DNA of 64,000 nt from Clostridiales bacterium (GTDB taxonomy: Bacteria > Bacillota > Clostridia > Christensenellales > Borkfalkiaceae), in assembly GCA_015055725.1 (NCBI GenBank), contig SVHO01000004.1:1-64000 (forward strand). Direction: 5' to 3'. The notes below the pieces were generated by a model. It was not told where the DNA came from. It searched no databases and saw nothing but the letters and a program-made list of their open reading frames with translations. The translations under genes and the position numbers were made by a program. Shown piece after piece: positions 8,170 through 18,149 of this stretch (its first letter is position 1; each line of letters starts with the position of its first letter).

Positions 8170-9159
8170 TTACATCAACAAACCGAAAAGCATATACATT
8201 AACGGTATTGTTGCGATTGATATAACCGTGGTGAGCAACACGCACACGGATGCAAAATCTGCATCACCGCCAAACTTAACCGCAAATAGCGCCGTGCTGG
8301 TTGCACAAGGCATTGAGAATAAGAAGAAGCAAACGTATTTAACGACGTTGTTGACGGGCAAAAACGCCACTAAAAGCATTGTTATAATTGACATACCTAT
8401 AAGTTTAACTGCGCACACCAAATAGGCTAATTTATCCATAAACAACTGCTTAAAGTTTACGTTAGCAAGCCTAATGCCTATAACCGTCATTGAAAGTGGT
8501 GTGACGGTGTTGCCAATGGTGTTAAGGCTATTCATAAGTTTTTCAACGCACATATCTAATTGCGAGCCTTGTTCGGCAAGGTTCGCAAGCGGAACTTTAA
8601 CTAAAACGTAAACGACGAAACCGAGCACGATGCCTATAATAGTGGGGTTAAAAATAATCTTTTTAAGCGATATATTCTTTTTATCTTCAGATGCGATATA
8701 GACGCCGAACGTCCAGTTAAACACGTTAAAAATTGCAATAACCACTGCCGTGTAAATTATGGCTTCACTATAACAATCTTTGCCAGCAAAAAGCGATTGA
8801 ATAAATGGTAATCCCATATAACCGCAGTTGCCGAATATACAGCCATAACGCGCAACTCTCGCCTTTGTGGCACTATCTTTTCCCCGTATAACCAAATAAG
8901 AAACACCATACATAATAAGGTGAGCAATTATAGCAACGACCGCAACTATAAGCATATTTAGCCCGATTGTTGAATCATATGGTTTACCTTGAAAACTCAT
9001 AAAAACCATAACTGGTTGACAGCCGTAAAGCACCAAAGTGGAAAAGGCTTCGCTTGCCTTTTCGGGCAAAAATTTTGCTTTTGCAAGCAAAAAGCCGGGT
9101 ACGGCTAAAACCACGAGAGTAAGCACGGTAACGAGAACGTTGAGTGAATCTATTTCCAT
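8170..9159 (-). CDS. AEC family transporter (auxin efflux carrier-like permease)
   Basis: 329 aa; PGFLLAKAKFLPEKASEAFSTLVLYGCQPVMVF, FGNCGYMGLPF, SMPCATSTALFAVKFGGD. Confidence 0.9.
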   Translation of the reverse strand: MEIDSLNVLVTVLTLVVLAVPGFLLAKAKFLPEKASEAFSTLVLYGCQPVMVFMSFQGKPYDSTIGLNMLIVAVVAIIAHLIMYGVSYLVIRGKDSATKARVARYGCIFGNCGYMGLPFIQSLFAGKDCYSEAIIYTAVVIAIFNVFNWTFGVYIASEDKKNISLKKIIFNPTIIGIVLGFVVYVLVKVPLANLAEQGSQLDMCVEKLMNSLNTIGNTVTPLSMTVIGIRLANVNFKQLFMDKLAYLVCAVKLIGMSIITMLLVAFLPVNNVVKYVCFFLFSMPCATSTALFAVKFGGDADFASVCVLLTTVISIATIPLMYMLFGLLM

Positions 9160-9176
9160 AAGTAAAACTTTCCCTT

Positions 9177-9890
9177 TTATTTCTTTTTTGCTTGCAAATG
9201 TGCGTTAAACGCATTTAGATATTCTTCTTCACATTCAACAAGCGTATAATTTTTATCAAAAATACATTTAACAAGTTGTTTTTCGTTTTCAATATCGTCA
9301 GGCACGTTAATCCCTGCAGTTATAGGCTGGTCGTCGTGATGATAATCTGTTCCAGAAAGGCAAAGTAGTCCGTTTGACTTGCAAAACTCCCTTGCTAAAT
9401 CGTTATTATTTTGATGGTGATAATGTCCGTTAAAGGACTCTGCGCCGTGCATAAACTCAGGCAATCCCGCCGTAACCCCCGTTCTGAAAGGGTGCGTTTG
9501 ATACATTAAAAATCCGTTTTCTTTAGCGAGTGCAAAAAGGTCTTGTTGAGCATACAAAAAAAGCGGAACGTTATCGTATAAAAACTGACGGTCAAACCCC
9601 AAGAGCATATATTCCGTTCTTGTGGGTAAACATCTAATTTCTGAACCCAAAAAGGTTTTTAATCCGAAACTTTTTGCAACCTTTTCAAAATCGTCGTAAA
9701 CCTTAAAGAAATAATCAAGTTTCTCTTTATGGCTTGCGCCAGGATAAGTCATATAATAATTCATATCGTAATGCGTGGTTGCAACTATCGCTTTATAACC
9801 TAATTCAGCATATTTTTTAACCGCCAACAAGTTGTCACCGTTCGCGCAATTACTACCGCCATGCGGGTGATAATGCATTTCAATTTTCAT
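9177..9890 (-). CDS. PHP-domain metallophosphoesterase
   Basis: 237 aa; MKIEMHYHPHG, GSEIRC, QTHPFRTG, SGTDYHHDD metal-binding motifs. Confidence 0.78.
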   Translation of the reverse strand: MKIEMHYHPHGGSNCANGDNLLAVKKYAELGYKAIVATTHYDMNYYMTYPGASHKEKLDYFFKVYDDFEKVAKSFGLKTFLGSEIRCLPTRTEYMLLGFDRQFLYDNVPLFLYAQQDLFALAKENGFLMYQTHPFRTGVTAGLPEFMHGAESFNGHYHHQNNNDLAREFCKSNGLLCLSGTDYHHDDQPITAGINVPDDIENEKQLVKCIFDKNYTLVECEEEYLNAFNAHLQAKKK

Positions 9891-10474
9891 AAAAATCTTT
9901 TCAACTCCTTAAACTGCTCGTATTCTAACCCTGAGTTAACTGCAAGTAAAAGCGCAGAAGTGTCAAAACGCGCGTCGTGAAAGCCACAATTTGCACCGAA
10001 AACTTTTTGCGCCACGCTTAGTATTCTTTGATTGGTTATCCCTAAAAAAGAACAAAGTTCGTTTAGTTTTGGATATTTATACCCTTTGCCCACCGCCTTT
10101 TTAATTTGGCATAAAGGCGTTGAATTTTTCATAGAGCAAAACTCGGCGTTCGTCTTAAACGTTCTATTTAAGCGTTCAAACTCGGCACGCATAAACATAA
10201 CGTCAAAAGATACGTTATGCGCAACAACCACGTCTGCCCGATTAAAATCTTTTTCTATAACGTCTATAAAACTTTCAAAACGCTTTCCGCCAGACAAAAC
10301 GTCAAGCCGTGACTTAGAAAAGCCGTGAACTGCATACGCGCCTTGTTCAACAAAATCTACGCTAAAAAATAAATTGCGGGAAGACAATTTATCGCCCTCT
10401 TGCATCACGTAAGAAAGTTGACATATTTGACCGGGTTTTAACCCCGAAGTTTCAGTATCAAAAAATAAAATCAT
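9887..10474 (-). CDS. 3'-5' exonuclease, DEDDh (DnaQ-like) fold
   Basis: 195 aa; FFDTETSGL (Exo I), VVAHNVSFDVMFM (Exo II), HDARFDTSALL (Exo III). Confidence 0.88.
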   Translation of the reverse strand: MILFFDTETSGLKPGQICQLSYVMQEGDKLSSRNLFFSVDFVEQGAYAVHGFSKSRLDVLSGGKRFESFIDVIEKDFNRADVVVAHNVSFDVMFMRAEFERLNRTFKTNAEFCSMKNSTPLCQIKKAVGKGYKYPKLNELCSFLGITNQRILSVAQKVFGANCGFHDARFDTSALLLAVNSGLEYEQFKELKRFL

Positions 10475-10528
10475 TAGTTAAAAGTAAGGGGTAAAATTCA
10501 ACATTTTACCCCGTTTAATTATTCATTT

Positions 10529-12478
10529 TTACGCTTCTAATAAGTCAGCGTATCTATCCTCGTATTTTACAACCGTTCCATTTTTGCCGTAAACGTGTTG
10601 GTCTTGTAAGTCGTTTACAATCTTGCCGTATTCTTTGTTCACCAAAGCGTTTACCCAACCACTTGCTATTTGATATAGATAAGAGTTGGTGTCTTTCCAA
10701 TCGTCCCAACCTTTAAGAATTTCACCAAGTTCTTCTTCCCAAGTCGTTTTAGTTTTTTGAGAGAAGGCGTCGAGATAATCTTCAAGTTCAGGATAATTAT
10801 AATTTTTATCGAACACTTGTGAATAGAACATAATGTGATAACCGAAGTCGGTTGCAACCATTATATAACTGTTGTTGCCCATAGGTGAAACAACGGGACC
10901 GTCTTTTTCTTTAATACCAAGAATTTCTCTTGCAGCGGCAGCAAATTCTTTAACGTATTTTTCAGTTCTGCCTGCGCTTGCATCAGCTTTAGGTTCAGAC
11001 GAATAACCTTTATAAGTGTTAAGTGAGCCGTCGTCAGTAGAGAAAGCGAACAACAAATCGTTAATTTTTTCTTCGTAATCATCAACAACGTTATTTGCTT
11101 CAACCTTTTTGTAAACTGATTTGTTATCACTTGCAACCTTAGGTTGTGGTGCACCGTATAAATAAATTTCCATCATTTCGATAAATTCGTCAAGAGTAAA
11201 TTCTTCAACGTAAGGCACGCCGTATCTTGCAGAATAATCGTCATTATCTTTTTCCGATGCATTGAGATGTTTAACTATGCCTTGGAAAGGTAAACTATTG
11301 CCGTTTTTAACGAAAGTGTAATCCCCCGTAAAGCACATAGTTTCCATATCGAAATCATAACCGCTCGTAAGCCACGTTGAACGCAAATCTTTAACGGTGA
11401 TATCTTTAAATATCTCGTTGCGCTTTTCAATTTGTTCACCTGTGGTTGCATTTGGGTTTTCACCGTTCCACTTGGTAAGAGCATCAGTCATTTCCGTGCT
11501 TGCGCCGAGCAATAAGTTATAAACGTATCCGTAAGTGTTTTCTTGATTGCAAACTAAAATTGGGTCGCCAGCAGTTGCAGAAGAAAGTTTCGTTGCAAAC
11601 TCGGATGCCGTCATTTTAGATTGTTCTTCATACTTATTAACGTATTCTTGTTCTAAAACTTCAAAAGATAATTGAGATTTAGCGTAAGTGGTAATGCACT
11701 TTTCAAACTTTTCTAAAAGCAACGCTTCTTTATAGGTTTTAAGAGTTTGTTCGTAATAAGTGGTGCTAGTGAGTTCACCGTTATAATTTTTCCCTAAAAG
11801 TTCGTTTGCTTCTAAAACTTCAATAACTCTGTTATATGCTTTACGGCGCTCTGACGAACTATTTTTGTCAAGCCTTTTTGTTAAATAAGCTTGCTTTTGA
11901 GCGCTGGTAAGTTCTTTTTCTTCTTTTTTAGCACCGGTGGGAACTGCCCTAACGGTATCGCTCACCGTGTCGTTAGCCTCTTCTTCTTTATCTTCAAGAT
12001 AATTATCAATAAAATCGTTCATATCTTTTAATGCAGAATATTCGGCGTCTAAAATTTCGTTTTCTTCAGCGTCAACCGTTCCATTAGTAAGATATCTATC
12101 TATATCCCACGCTTCTTTAGAAGAGTCAACGATATTTCCGTAATAAATGCTTTCAGTATCGGTGGTGTTAAATTCTAAAATAGCGTTTTGAACGTAAACC
12201 CTATTAGAAATCAAACTGTTTACGATATCTTTAATAACCTTATCACGCGAAGTGCCTTGATATTCTTGATAATAGCCGTAATTCATATACGCCATCACGA
12301 TATCTTTTTTATAAATCTTTTCGGTTTCAGGAACTTGGTCTGAAATCTTAATGGTTGCAACAACTTGGTTCATATCCCTAACGTTATCAACCGTGATTAG
12401 ATTACAACCGCCCAAAAAAGTCACTGAGAGTAAAAGTGACATAACTAAGCATGCAATCGATTTGAAAAATCTTCTCAT
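10529..12478 (-). CDS. Large lipoprotein, divergent PrsA/SurA-like foldase candidate
   Basis: Signal peptide with lipobox LSVTFLGGC; N-terminal SurA_N-like helices; C-terminal MVATDFGYHIMFYSQVF resembles the end of a parvulin domain; start taken at MRRFF. Confidence 0.65.
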   Translation of the reverse strand: MRRFFKSIACLVMSLLLSVTFLGGCNLITVDNVRDMNQVVATIKISDQVPETEKIYKKDIVMAYMNYGYYQEYQGTSRDKVIKDIVNSLISNRVYVQNAILEFNTTDTESIYYGNIVDSSKEAWDIDRYLTNGTVDAEENEILDAEYSALKDMNDFIDNYLEDKEEEANDTVSDTVRAVPTGAKKEEKELTSAQKQAYLTKRLDKNSSSERRKAYNRVIEVLEANELLGKNYNGELTSTTYYEQTLKTYKEALLLEKFEKCITTYAKSQLSFEVLEQEYVNKYEEQSKMTASEFATKLSSATAGDPILVCNQENTYGYVYNLLLGASTEMTDALTKWNGENPNATTGEQIEKRNEIFKDITVKDLRSTWLTSGYDFDMETMCFTGDYTFVKNGNSLPFQGIVKHLNASEKDNDDYSARYGVPYVEEFTLDEFIEMMEIYLYGAPQPKVASDNKSVYKKVEANNVVDDYEEKINDLLFAFSTDDGSLNTYKGYSSEPKADASAGRTEKYVKEFAAAAREILGIKEKDGPVVSPMGNNSYIMVATDFGYHIMFYSQVFDKNYNYPELEDYLDAFSQKTKTTWEEELGEILKGWDDWKDTNSYLYQIASGWVNALVNKEYGKIVNDLQDQHVYGKNGTVVKYEDRYADLLEA

Positions 12479-12611
12479 ATATAATCTCCCATTATTAGAC
12501 ATAATAATTTACTATACCCATTTAGTATATACTATACTAAAGAAAATTGCAATTAAATTTTTCTTTTTTTGAAATTTTTGTTTTTGTTTTTTAGTTAAAA
12601 CGCCATTATTT

Positions 12612-15600
12612 TTAGGTTGCGCTCACCAAAAAGGCGCGCATAACAGCAAGCATTGCCGAATTATCGCGTTCGGTACGGGTAAATTCAAGTGACGGGGCTG
12701 TCACCATTGATATATTCACGCCCCCGTTAAACTCGTCTATGGCTCGGCGAACGTTTTCTTTACCAAACACGTTAAAATCAGAAAAGACAAGGTTTGTTTG
12801 GTCTTTTTTAACGTTAATTTCCTTAACCCCTAACTTCATAGCGAGCATTTTAACAACGGCTATATTTATAAGGTTATCAACTTCTTCGGGGATAATTCCG
12901 TAAGTTTCGCGCATTGCAGTGCGGAATTCGCTTTCTGCTTCGAGTGAATTTATTTCAGCAATTTCTTTATATGAATCCATACGCGAAACGCTTGCTTCAA
13001 TATAATTATCGGGAATAAAGGCGGAAACTCTAACGTCAAGTTCGGGCACGATTTCTTCTTTGCCTGAAATTTCTTCACGCAAAAGTTTTGAATAAAGTTC
13101 ATAACCGATTTTATCCATATGCCCGTGTTGTTCAGCACCCAAAATATTGCCCGCACCCCTAATTTCAAGGTCACGCATAGCAATCTTAATTCCGCTTCCC
13201 ATTTCGGTAAACTCAATTATCGCATTAAGCCTTTCAAAAGCCGTTTCGGAAAGAATTTTTTCTCGCTTAAAAGTAAAATAAGCATATGCTAAGCGGTCGC
13301 TTCTTCCCACCCTGCCTTTTAATTGATAAAGTGTTGAAAGTCCAAGTTTATCCGCGTCTATAACGATAAGCGTGTTGGCTTTTGGAAGGTCAATTCCGTT
13401 TTCAATAATAGTGGTTGAAATTAAAACGTCACTTTCCCCACGATAAAAACCCATAACGTTATTTTCCATAACGCGCTCCTCCATTTGCCCGTGCACGACG
13501 GTGAGTTTAAGTTGTGGCATAAGTGCTTTAATTTTATCGGCAAAAGAAAATATGCTGTCAACTCGATTATATAGAATAAATGCTTGTCCACCACGATTAA
13601 TTTCTCTGGTGACCGCGTCTTTAATAAGGGTTGGAGTTTCTTCGGTGACGTAAGTTTGAACGGGCAAACGTTTTTTAGGCGGAGTGTTTATAGTGCTTAT
13701 TGACCTTATGCCTGAAAGTGACATATGCAAAGTTCTCGGTATAGGCGTTGCGGTTAAAGTTAAAGTGTCAACGTTGGTTTTAAGCAGTTTGATTTTTTCT
13801 TTATGCTCAACCCCAAACCTTTGTTCTTCGTCAAGCACCAAAAGCCCCAAGTCCTTAAACTCAACGTCTTTACTGAGCAACCTATGAGTTCCTATAACGA
13901 AATCTATTTTTCCGTCTTTAACGTCTTGAATTATTTGTTTTTGTTGTTTTTGCGTTTTAAAACGGTTTAAGCACGCGATTTTTATTCCAAAATCCTTAAA
14001 CCTTTCAATCGCAGTATTATAATGTTGTTCGGTTAAAATTGTGGTAGGTGCAAGCATAACCGCTTGTTTACCGCCAACGATAGCGCGGAAAACCGCACGG
14101 AAAGCAACTTCGGTTTTGCCAAACCCAACGTCGCCACACACAAGCCTATCCATAACCCTGCCAGACGTCATATCCCCTTTAATATCTTGGTTTGCTTGGG
14201 CTTGGTCAGGGGTGTCTTCAAACGGGAAAGACGATTCAAACACCTTTTCAAGTTCTGGGTCAAAAGTAAACTTAAAGCCTTTAAGTTCATCTCTTTCTTG
14301 ATAGAGTTTCTTTAAGTCGAAACTCATTTTACGTATACTTTCACGAACGTTTTTCTTTATCCTTTCAAAATCTTTTCCACCAATCTTTGAAAGGCGCGGT
14401 TTTTTATCACCACCAAGATAACGCGTCAATATATCCATTTGTTCAACGGGAACGTATAGAATATCTCCACCCGAATATTCAACTGCAACGTAATCTTTCG
14501 TGCCTTCGCTCGTTGATATTTTTTTATTGCCTAAAACACGCCCTATACCGTGCGTTTCGTGAACGCAATAATCACCAACTTCGGGCGCGGTGAAAAATCC
14601 TTTCTTTTTACTCTTTAATCTCTTTACCGAAGCAGGCTTAGCAAAAAGATTTCCACTGCCGATAACGACAGTTTTTTCCTCGTGAAATATAAATCCGCGC
14701 GATAATTTTTGGCTAACGACGTCAACGCCGATATTTTGCCCGCCGTCAAGCGTTGACGCAATGCCTTTGCCTGAAAGTTCAAAGCAAAAGTTTTCCGCAC
14801 GTTTTTTATCACCCGTGCAAACGGTTATAGAATAACCGCCCTTTAACCAATTATCTATATCGGTAAAAACTTCTTTAAAATCTAACTGGTAATCCGCAAC
14901 CCCACTGACCGAAGGATTGATAATTTTTAACGGATTAAAAAACGGAATAGCAGTTGACAATGCTTGCATTGCAACTAATCTATATTTTTTAAGTTTTTCA
15001 GTTAACTCTTCAATCGTGATAAAGTTTTTTTGCGCAAAAGAAAACACTTCGCCTGCTTGATATAAAGACTTAAATCTTTCAGTAAATTCAGTTTGGTTTA
15101 AAATTGCAAGTTCGTTTACGCGCCTTGCCTCGTCTATAACGATAACGGTGTTATCGGGAAGATAATTAAACACACTCCCACAGTTTAACGAAAGCACGGA
15201 CAACGCGCTTAATTGGTCGCCGTCTTTATTTTCTATCGCGCTTTCTAAATCTCCTGCAATAACCTTTAATCTAACAACGGCTTCCTTTTCCGCTTTTTTT
15301 AATTCGTTTTTAACTTGCGTTCTAAACAAAGAAAAATCGTCGCCTAAAAAAGTGAATTCTTGCGCTTGTAAAATTTGAACGCTATCTTTAAAGCCAAGGT
15401 TATCCCTGCTTTCAACGTCATAACTCTTTATGCTCTCAATCGTGTCGCCGAAAAAATCTATTCTAACGGGGTTTTCAGAGTTAATAGGATAAACGTCTAA
15501 AATATCCCCACGGAGCGCGAAAGTTCCGTGAGAACTAACGCTTTCAACTCTTGAATAACCCACTTCAACCAAACGCCTAACGACTTGCTCTTCTTCTATT

Positions 15601-16007
15601 TCCATGTTTTTTGCAAGAACTATTTTATCAATGCTCTTAGGTGCCGTTTGCATAAGCGTTTCAGCAGTTGTGATTATAACGTCTGCATCGCTTGCCTTTG
15701 ATAATGCGGTTATTCTTGCATAAGTGTTATCTTTAGAAAACGCCCTGCTGGACAACAAAATTTCGTCTTTTGCAGGAATATAAACTGCCTTTTTGTTTGA
15801 AAGTTCGCTAATTTGCTCTAACGCACAGCGAGCGGTTATGGCGTCTTTTACAATATATAAAACCTTTTCGTCAAGTGACGAAACCATATAATTTTTAAAC
15901 GCATCAGTCACGCCGAAAACCGCCGAAGGAATACCTTGGCGGACGTTTTCAATAAATTCTTTGACCGAATTATCACCCTTTTTAAGTTGTAAAATTTTAT
16001 CAAGCAT
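12612..16007 (-). CDS. mfd: Transcription-repair coupling factor
   Basis: 1131 aa; GDYCVHETHGIGRVLG (RID/CarD), GDVGFGKTEVAFRAVF, DEEQRFGVEHKEKIK, TLTATPIPRTLHMSLSGIRS. Confidence 0.98.
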   Translation of the reverse strand: MLDKILQLKKGDNSVKEFIENVRQGIPSAVFGVTDAFKNYMVSSLDEKVLYIVKDAITARCALEQISELSNKKAVYIPAKDEILLSSRAFSKDNTYARITALSKASDADVIITTAETLMQTAPKSIDKIVLAKNMEIEEEQVVRRLVEVGYSRVESVSSHGTFALRGDILDVYPINSENPVRIDFFGDTIESIKSYDVESRDNLGFKDSVQILQAQEFTFLGDDFSLFRTQVKNELKKAEKEAVVRLKVIAGDLESAIENKDGDQLSALSVLSLNCGSVFNYLPDNTVIVIDEARRVNELAILNQTEFTERFKSLYQAGEVFSFAQKNFITIEELTEKLKKYRLVAMQALSTAIPFFNPLKIINPSVSGVADYQLDFKEVFTDIDNWLKGGYSITVCTGDKKRAENFCFELSGKGIASTLDGGQNIGVDVVSQKLSRGFIFHEEKTVVIGSGNLFAKPASVKRLKSKKKGFFTAPEVGDYCVHETHGIGRVLGNKKISTSEGTKDYVAVEYSGGDILYVPVEQMDILTRYLGGDKKPRLSKIGGKDFERIKKNVRESIRKMSFDLKKLYQERDELKGFKFTFDPELEKVFESSFPFEDTPDQAQANQDIKGDMTSGRVMDRLVCGDVGFGKTEVAFRAVFRAIVGGKQAVMLAPTTILTEQHYNTAIERFKDFGIKIACLNRFKTQKQQKQIIQDVKDGKIDFVIGTHRLLSKDVEFKDLGLLVLDEEQRFGVEHKEKIKLLKTNVDTLTLTATPIPRTLHMSLSGIRSISTINTPPKKRLPVQTYVTEETPTLIKDAVTREINRGGQAFILYNRVDSIFSFADKIKALMPQLKLTVVHGQMEERVMENNVMGFYRGESDVLISTTIIENGIDLPKANTLIVIDADKLGLSTLYQLKGRVGRSDRLAYAYFTFKREKILSETAFERLNAIIEFTEMGSGIKIAMRDLEIRGAGNILGAEQHGHMDKIGYELYSKLLREEISGKEEIVPELDVRVSAFIPDNYIEASVSRMDSYKEIAEINSLEAESEFRTAMRETYGIIPEEVDNLINIAVVKMLAMKLGVKEINVKKDQTNLVFSDFNVFGKENVRRAIDEFNGGVNISMVTAPSLEFTRTERDNSAMLAVMRAFLVSAT

Positions 16008-16036
16008 AATTTACCAAACGGGTAAAAATTTATTGT

Positions 16037-16609
16037 TTACGCTTTTCCGTTATACTTTTGCATAACTTCTTGAATGCCTTTTCCAGATGCAAAATCATAA
16101 CCTGCTAAACAAGCAACGGTGGTCACTTTATCAAACAAGGGCTTTTCTTGTTCGGGAATACCTGAAAGAACGTAATTTATCAAAGGAATTTTAGTTTGTT
16201 CTTCTGGCTTAAAACCAATCCTAATACGCGCAAAGTTGGTTGAGTTTATTTCTTGAACGATATTGCGCATGCCGTTATGCGTGCCGGCTGAACCGTTTTC
16301 CCTAATTCTAACGAAACCTTTAACAAGGTCGTAATCGTCGTAAATAACCACCAAATCACTTTGTGGGATTTTATAAAATGCCATAAGTTCCCTAACGCTT
16401 TCACCACTTAAATTCATATACGTTAAAGGCTTTGCAAGGATAATTTTTTCGGTGCCTATCCTTCCTTCTGCAATCATTGCACGGCATTTAGTTTTTGCAA
16501 ATTCCACGCCCATTTTTTGCGCGATTTTATCCACGCTCATAAACCCTAAATTGTGAAAGGTGTTTTGATATTTATCATCAGGATTGCCTAAACCGACGAT
16601 TAATTTCAT
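16037..16609 (-). CDS. pth: Peptidyl-tRNA hydrolase
   Basis: 190 aa; MKLIVGLGNPDDKYQNTFHNLGF, KPLTYMNLSG, DDYDLVKGFVRIRENGSAGTHNGMRN. Confidence 0.97.
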   Translation of the reverse strand: MKLIVGLGNPDDKYQNTFHNLGFMSVDKIAQKMGVEFAKTKCRAMIAEGRIGTEKIILAKPLTYMNLSGESVRELMAFYKIPQSDLVVIYDDYDLVKGFVRIRENGSAGTHNGMRNIVQEINSTNFARIRIGFKPEEQTKIPLINYVLSGIPEQEKPLFDKVTTVACLAGYDFASGKGIQEVMQKYNGKA

Positions 16610-16623
16610 AATTTATCTCCACT

Positions 16624-16651
16624 AAAAAAGCCGTTTTAACAAACGGCTTTC
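16624..16651 (-). terminator. Terminator downstream of prs
   Basis: AAAGCCGTTT-taac-AAACGGCTTT; T run on the minus strand. Confidence 0.75.
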
Positions 16652-16665
16652 TTTTGCATTTTCTA

Positions 16666-17619
16666 TTAGTCTTCGTAAATCGCCGAGAGCGAAGTATCCG
16701 AATAAATAGTAGTGATTGCTTTTGCAACTAATTTTGCCACGGATAAAACTTTAATCTTGGGATTATTTCTAACGTTTTCGGGCAAGTTAATAGTGTCAAG
16801 AACTACGATTTCTTTTATAGGTGATGCAATAAGTCTTTCCATCGCAGGACCGCTTAAAACACCGTGAGTGCAACAAGCGTAAACTTCTTTAGCACCGTTT
16901 TTAACGAGCGCTTCAGCACCTTGACAAATCGTGCCGGCGGTGTCAATCATATCGTCAACCATTATGCAAGATTTACCTGAAACGTCACCGATAACGTTCA
17001 TAACTTCAATTGCGTTTGCTTTGGGGCGACGCTTGTCCACGATAGCGAGTGAAGCGTTAACGCGTGAAGCAAAGTTTCTTGCTCTGCCAACGCTACCAAC
17101 GTCTGGCGAAACGACAACCCAATCTTCGTTCATCTTATTCTTGAAGTATCTTGCAAGAATAGGTGCGCCGTAAAGATGGTCAACTGGAATATCAAAAAAT
17201 CCTTGGATTTGTGCTGCGTGAAGGTCCATAGTGAGAACTCTATCTGCACCTGCACTAGTTAAGATATCCGCAACGAGTTTAGCGGTAATCGGGTCTCTGG
17301 GGCGCGCTTTTCTATCTTGCCTTGCATAGCCGAAGTAAGGCATAACTGCAGTTATTCTACCTGCCGAAGCCCTTTTACAAGCATCAATCATTATGAGAAG
17401 TTCCATAAGATTGTCGTTTACGGGAATTGAAGTAGATTGAATAATAAATACGTCTCTTCCGCGAACGGTTTGGGGAAGGGTGATATTTATCTCACCGTCA
17501 GAGAACTTTCCAACTTCCGCATTAGAAAGTGGAATCTTAAGTTCGTTTGCAACTGCTTCCGCTAAGGGCCTGTTTGAATTACCAGCGATAATTTCAATGG
17601 TGTTGCCGTGTGTAATCAT
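16666..17619 (-). CDS. prs: Ribose-phosphate pyrophosphokinase
   Basis: 317 aa; [47 protein letters not shown]. Confidence 0.98.
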   Translation of the reverse strand: MITHGNTIEIIAGNSNRPLAEAVANELKIPLSNAEVGKFSDGEINITLPQTVRGRDVFIIQSTSIPVNDNLMELLIMIDACKRASAGRITAVMPYFGYARQDRKARPRDPITAKLVADILTSAGADRVLTMDLHAAQIQGFFDIPVDHLYGAPILARYFKNKMNEDWVVVSPDVGSVGRARNFASRVNASLAIVDKRRPKANAIEVMNVIGDVSGKSCIMVDDMIDTAGTICQGAEALVKNGAKEVYACCTHGVLSGPAMERLIASPIKEIVVLDTINLPENVRNNPKIKVLSVAKLVAKAITTIYSDTSLSAIYED

Positions 17620-17666
17620 TTTATTTTTTCTCCTAATGTAACTTTATGTACATATAGTACGATTAT

Positions 17667-17695
17667 ATTTTATACTTATTCTTTTGTTTAGTCAA
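17667..17695 (-). promoter_or_regulatory. Promoter for prs, -35 overlapping the tadA 3' end
   Basis: Minus strand TTGACT-17 nt-TAAAAT. Confidence 0.6.
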
Positions 17696-18149
17696 GGCTT
17701 TTTCGCTTTCTCTTGTCTTTAAAATAATTTTTTATTAGGTTTGCACAAATTTCTTGCTCAATCCCCCCAACGAATTCGCAAACGTGATTTAGCCCACTAT
17801 CAGAAAGAACGGGGAACTTGCTTTGTGCACAACCGCTTTTTGTTTCATACGCGCCAAAATAAACCTTTTTAATTCTTGCGTTTGCTATTGCTCCTGCACA
17901 CATAGCGCACGGCTCAACCGTCACGTATAATTCCGCTCCGTCAAGTCTCCAACTCTTTAACTTTTTACACGCCTTGTTTATAGCTAAAATTTCGGCGTGT
18001 GCAGTTGCTAATTGGGTTTTTTCCATTAAGTTATGCGCGCGCGCAACGATTTTTCCGTCAAGCACGATAACTGCACCGATAGGCACTTCGTCACAAATTA
18101 GTGCTTTTTGCGCTTGCTTTATTGCGCATTTCATAAATTTTTTTTCCAT
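17688..18149 (-). CDS. tadA: tRNA-specific adenosine deaminase/nucleoside deaminase
   Basis: 153 aa; HAEILAI and PCAMCAGAIANARI zinc motifs, PIGAVIV. Confidence 0.92.
   Translation of the reverse strand: MEKKFMKCAIKQAQKALICDEVPIGAVIVLDGKIVARAHNLMEKTQLATAHAEILAINKACKKLKSWRLDGAELYVTVEPCAMCAGAIANARIKKVYFGAYETKSGCAQSKFPVLSDSGLNHVCEFVGGIEQEICANLIKNYFKDKRKRKSLD

Noticed and set aside
10529-12502. Lipoprotein as substrate-binding protein of a transporter
   Set aside because: No adjacent ABC components, and sequence pattern fits a SurA/PrsA-like foldase better.
14041-14315. Two overlapping plus-strand ORFs opposite mfd
   Set aside because: Antisense frames of the Mfd helicase motifs; no independent signals.
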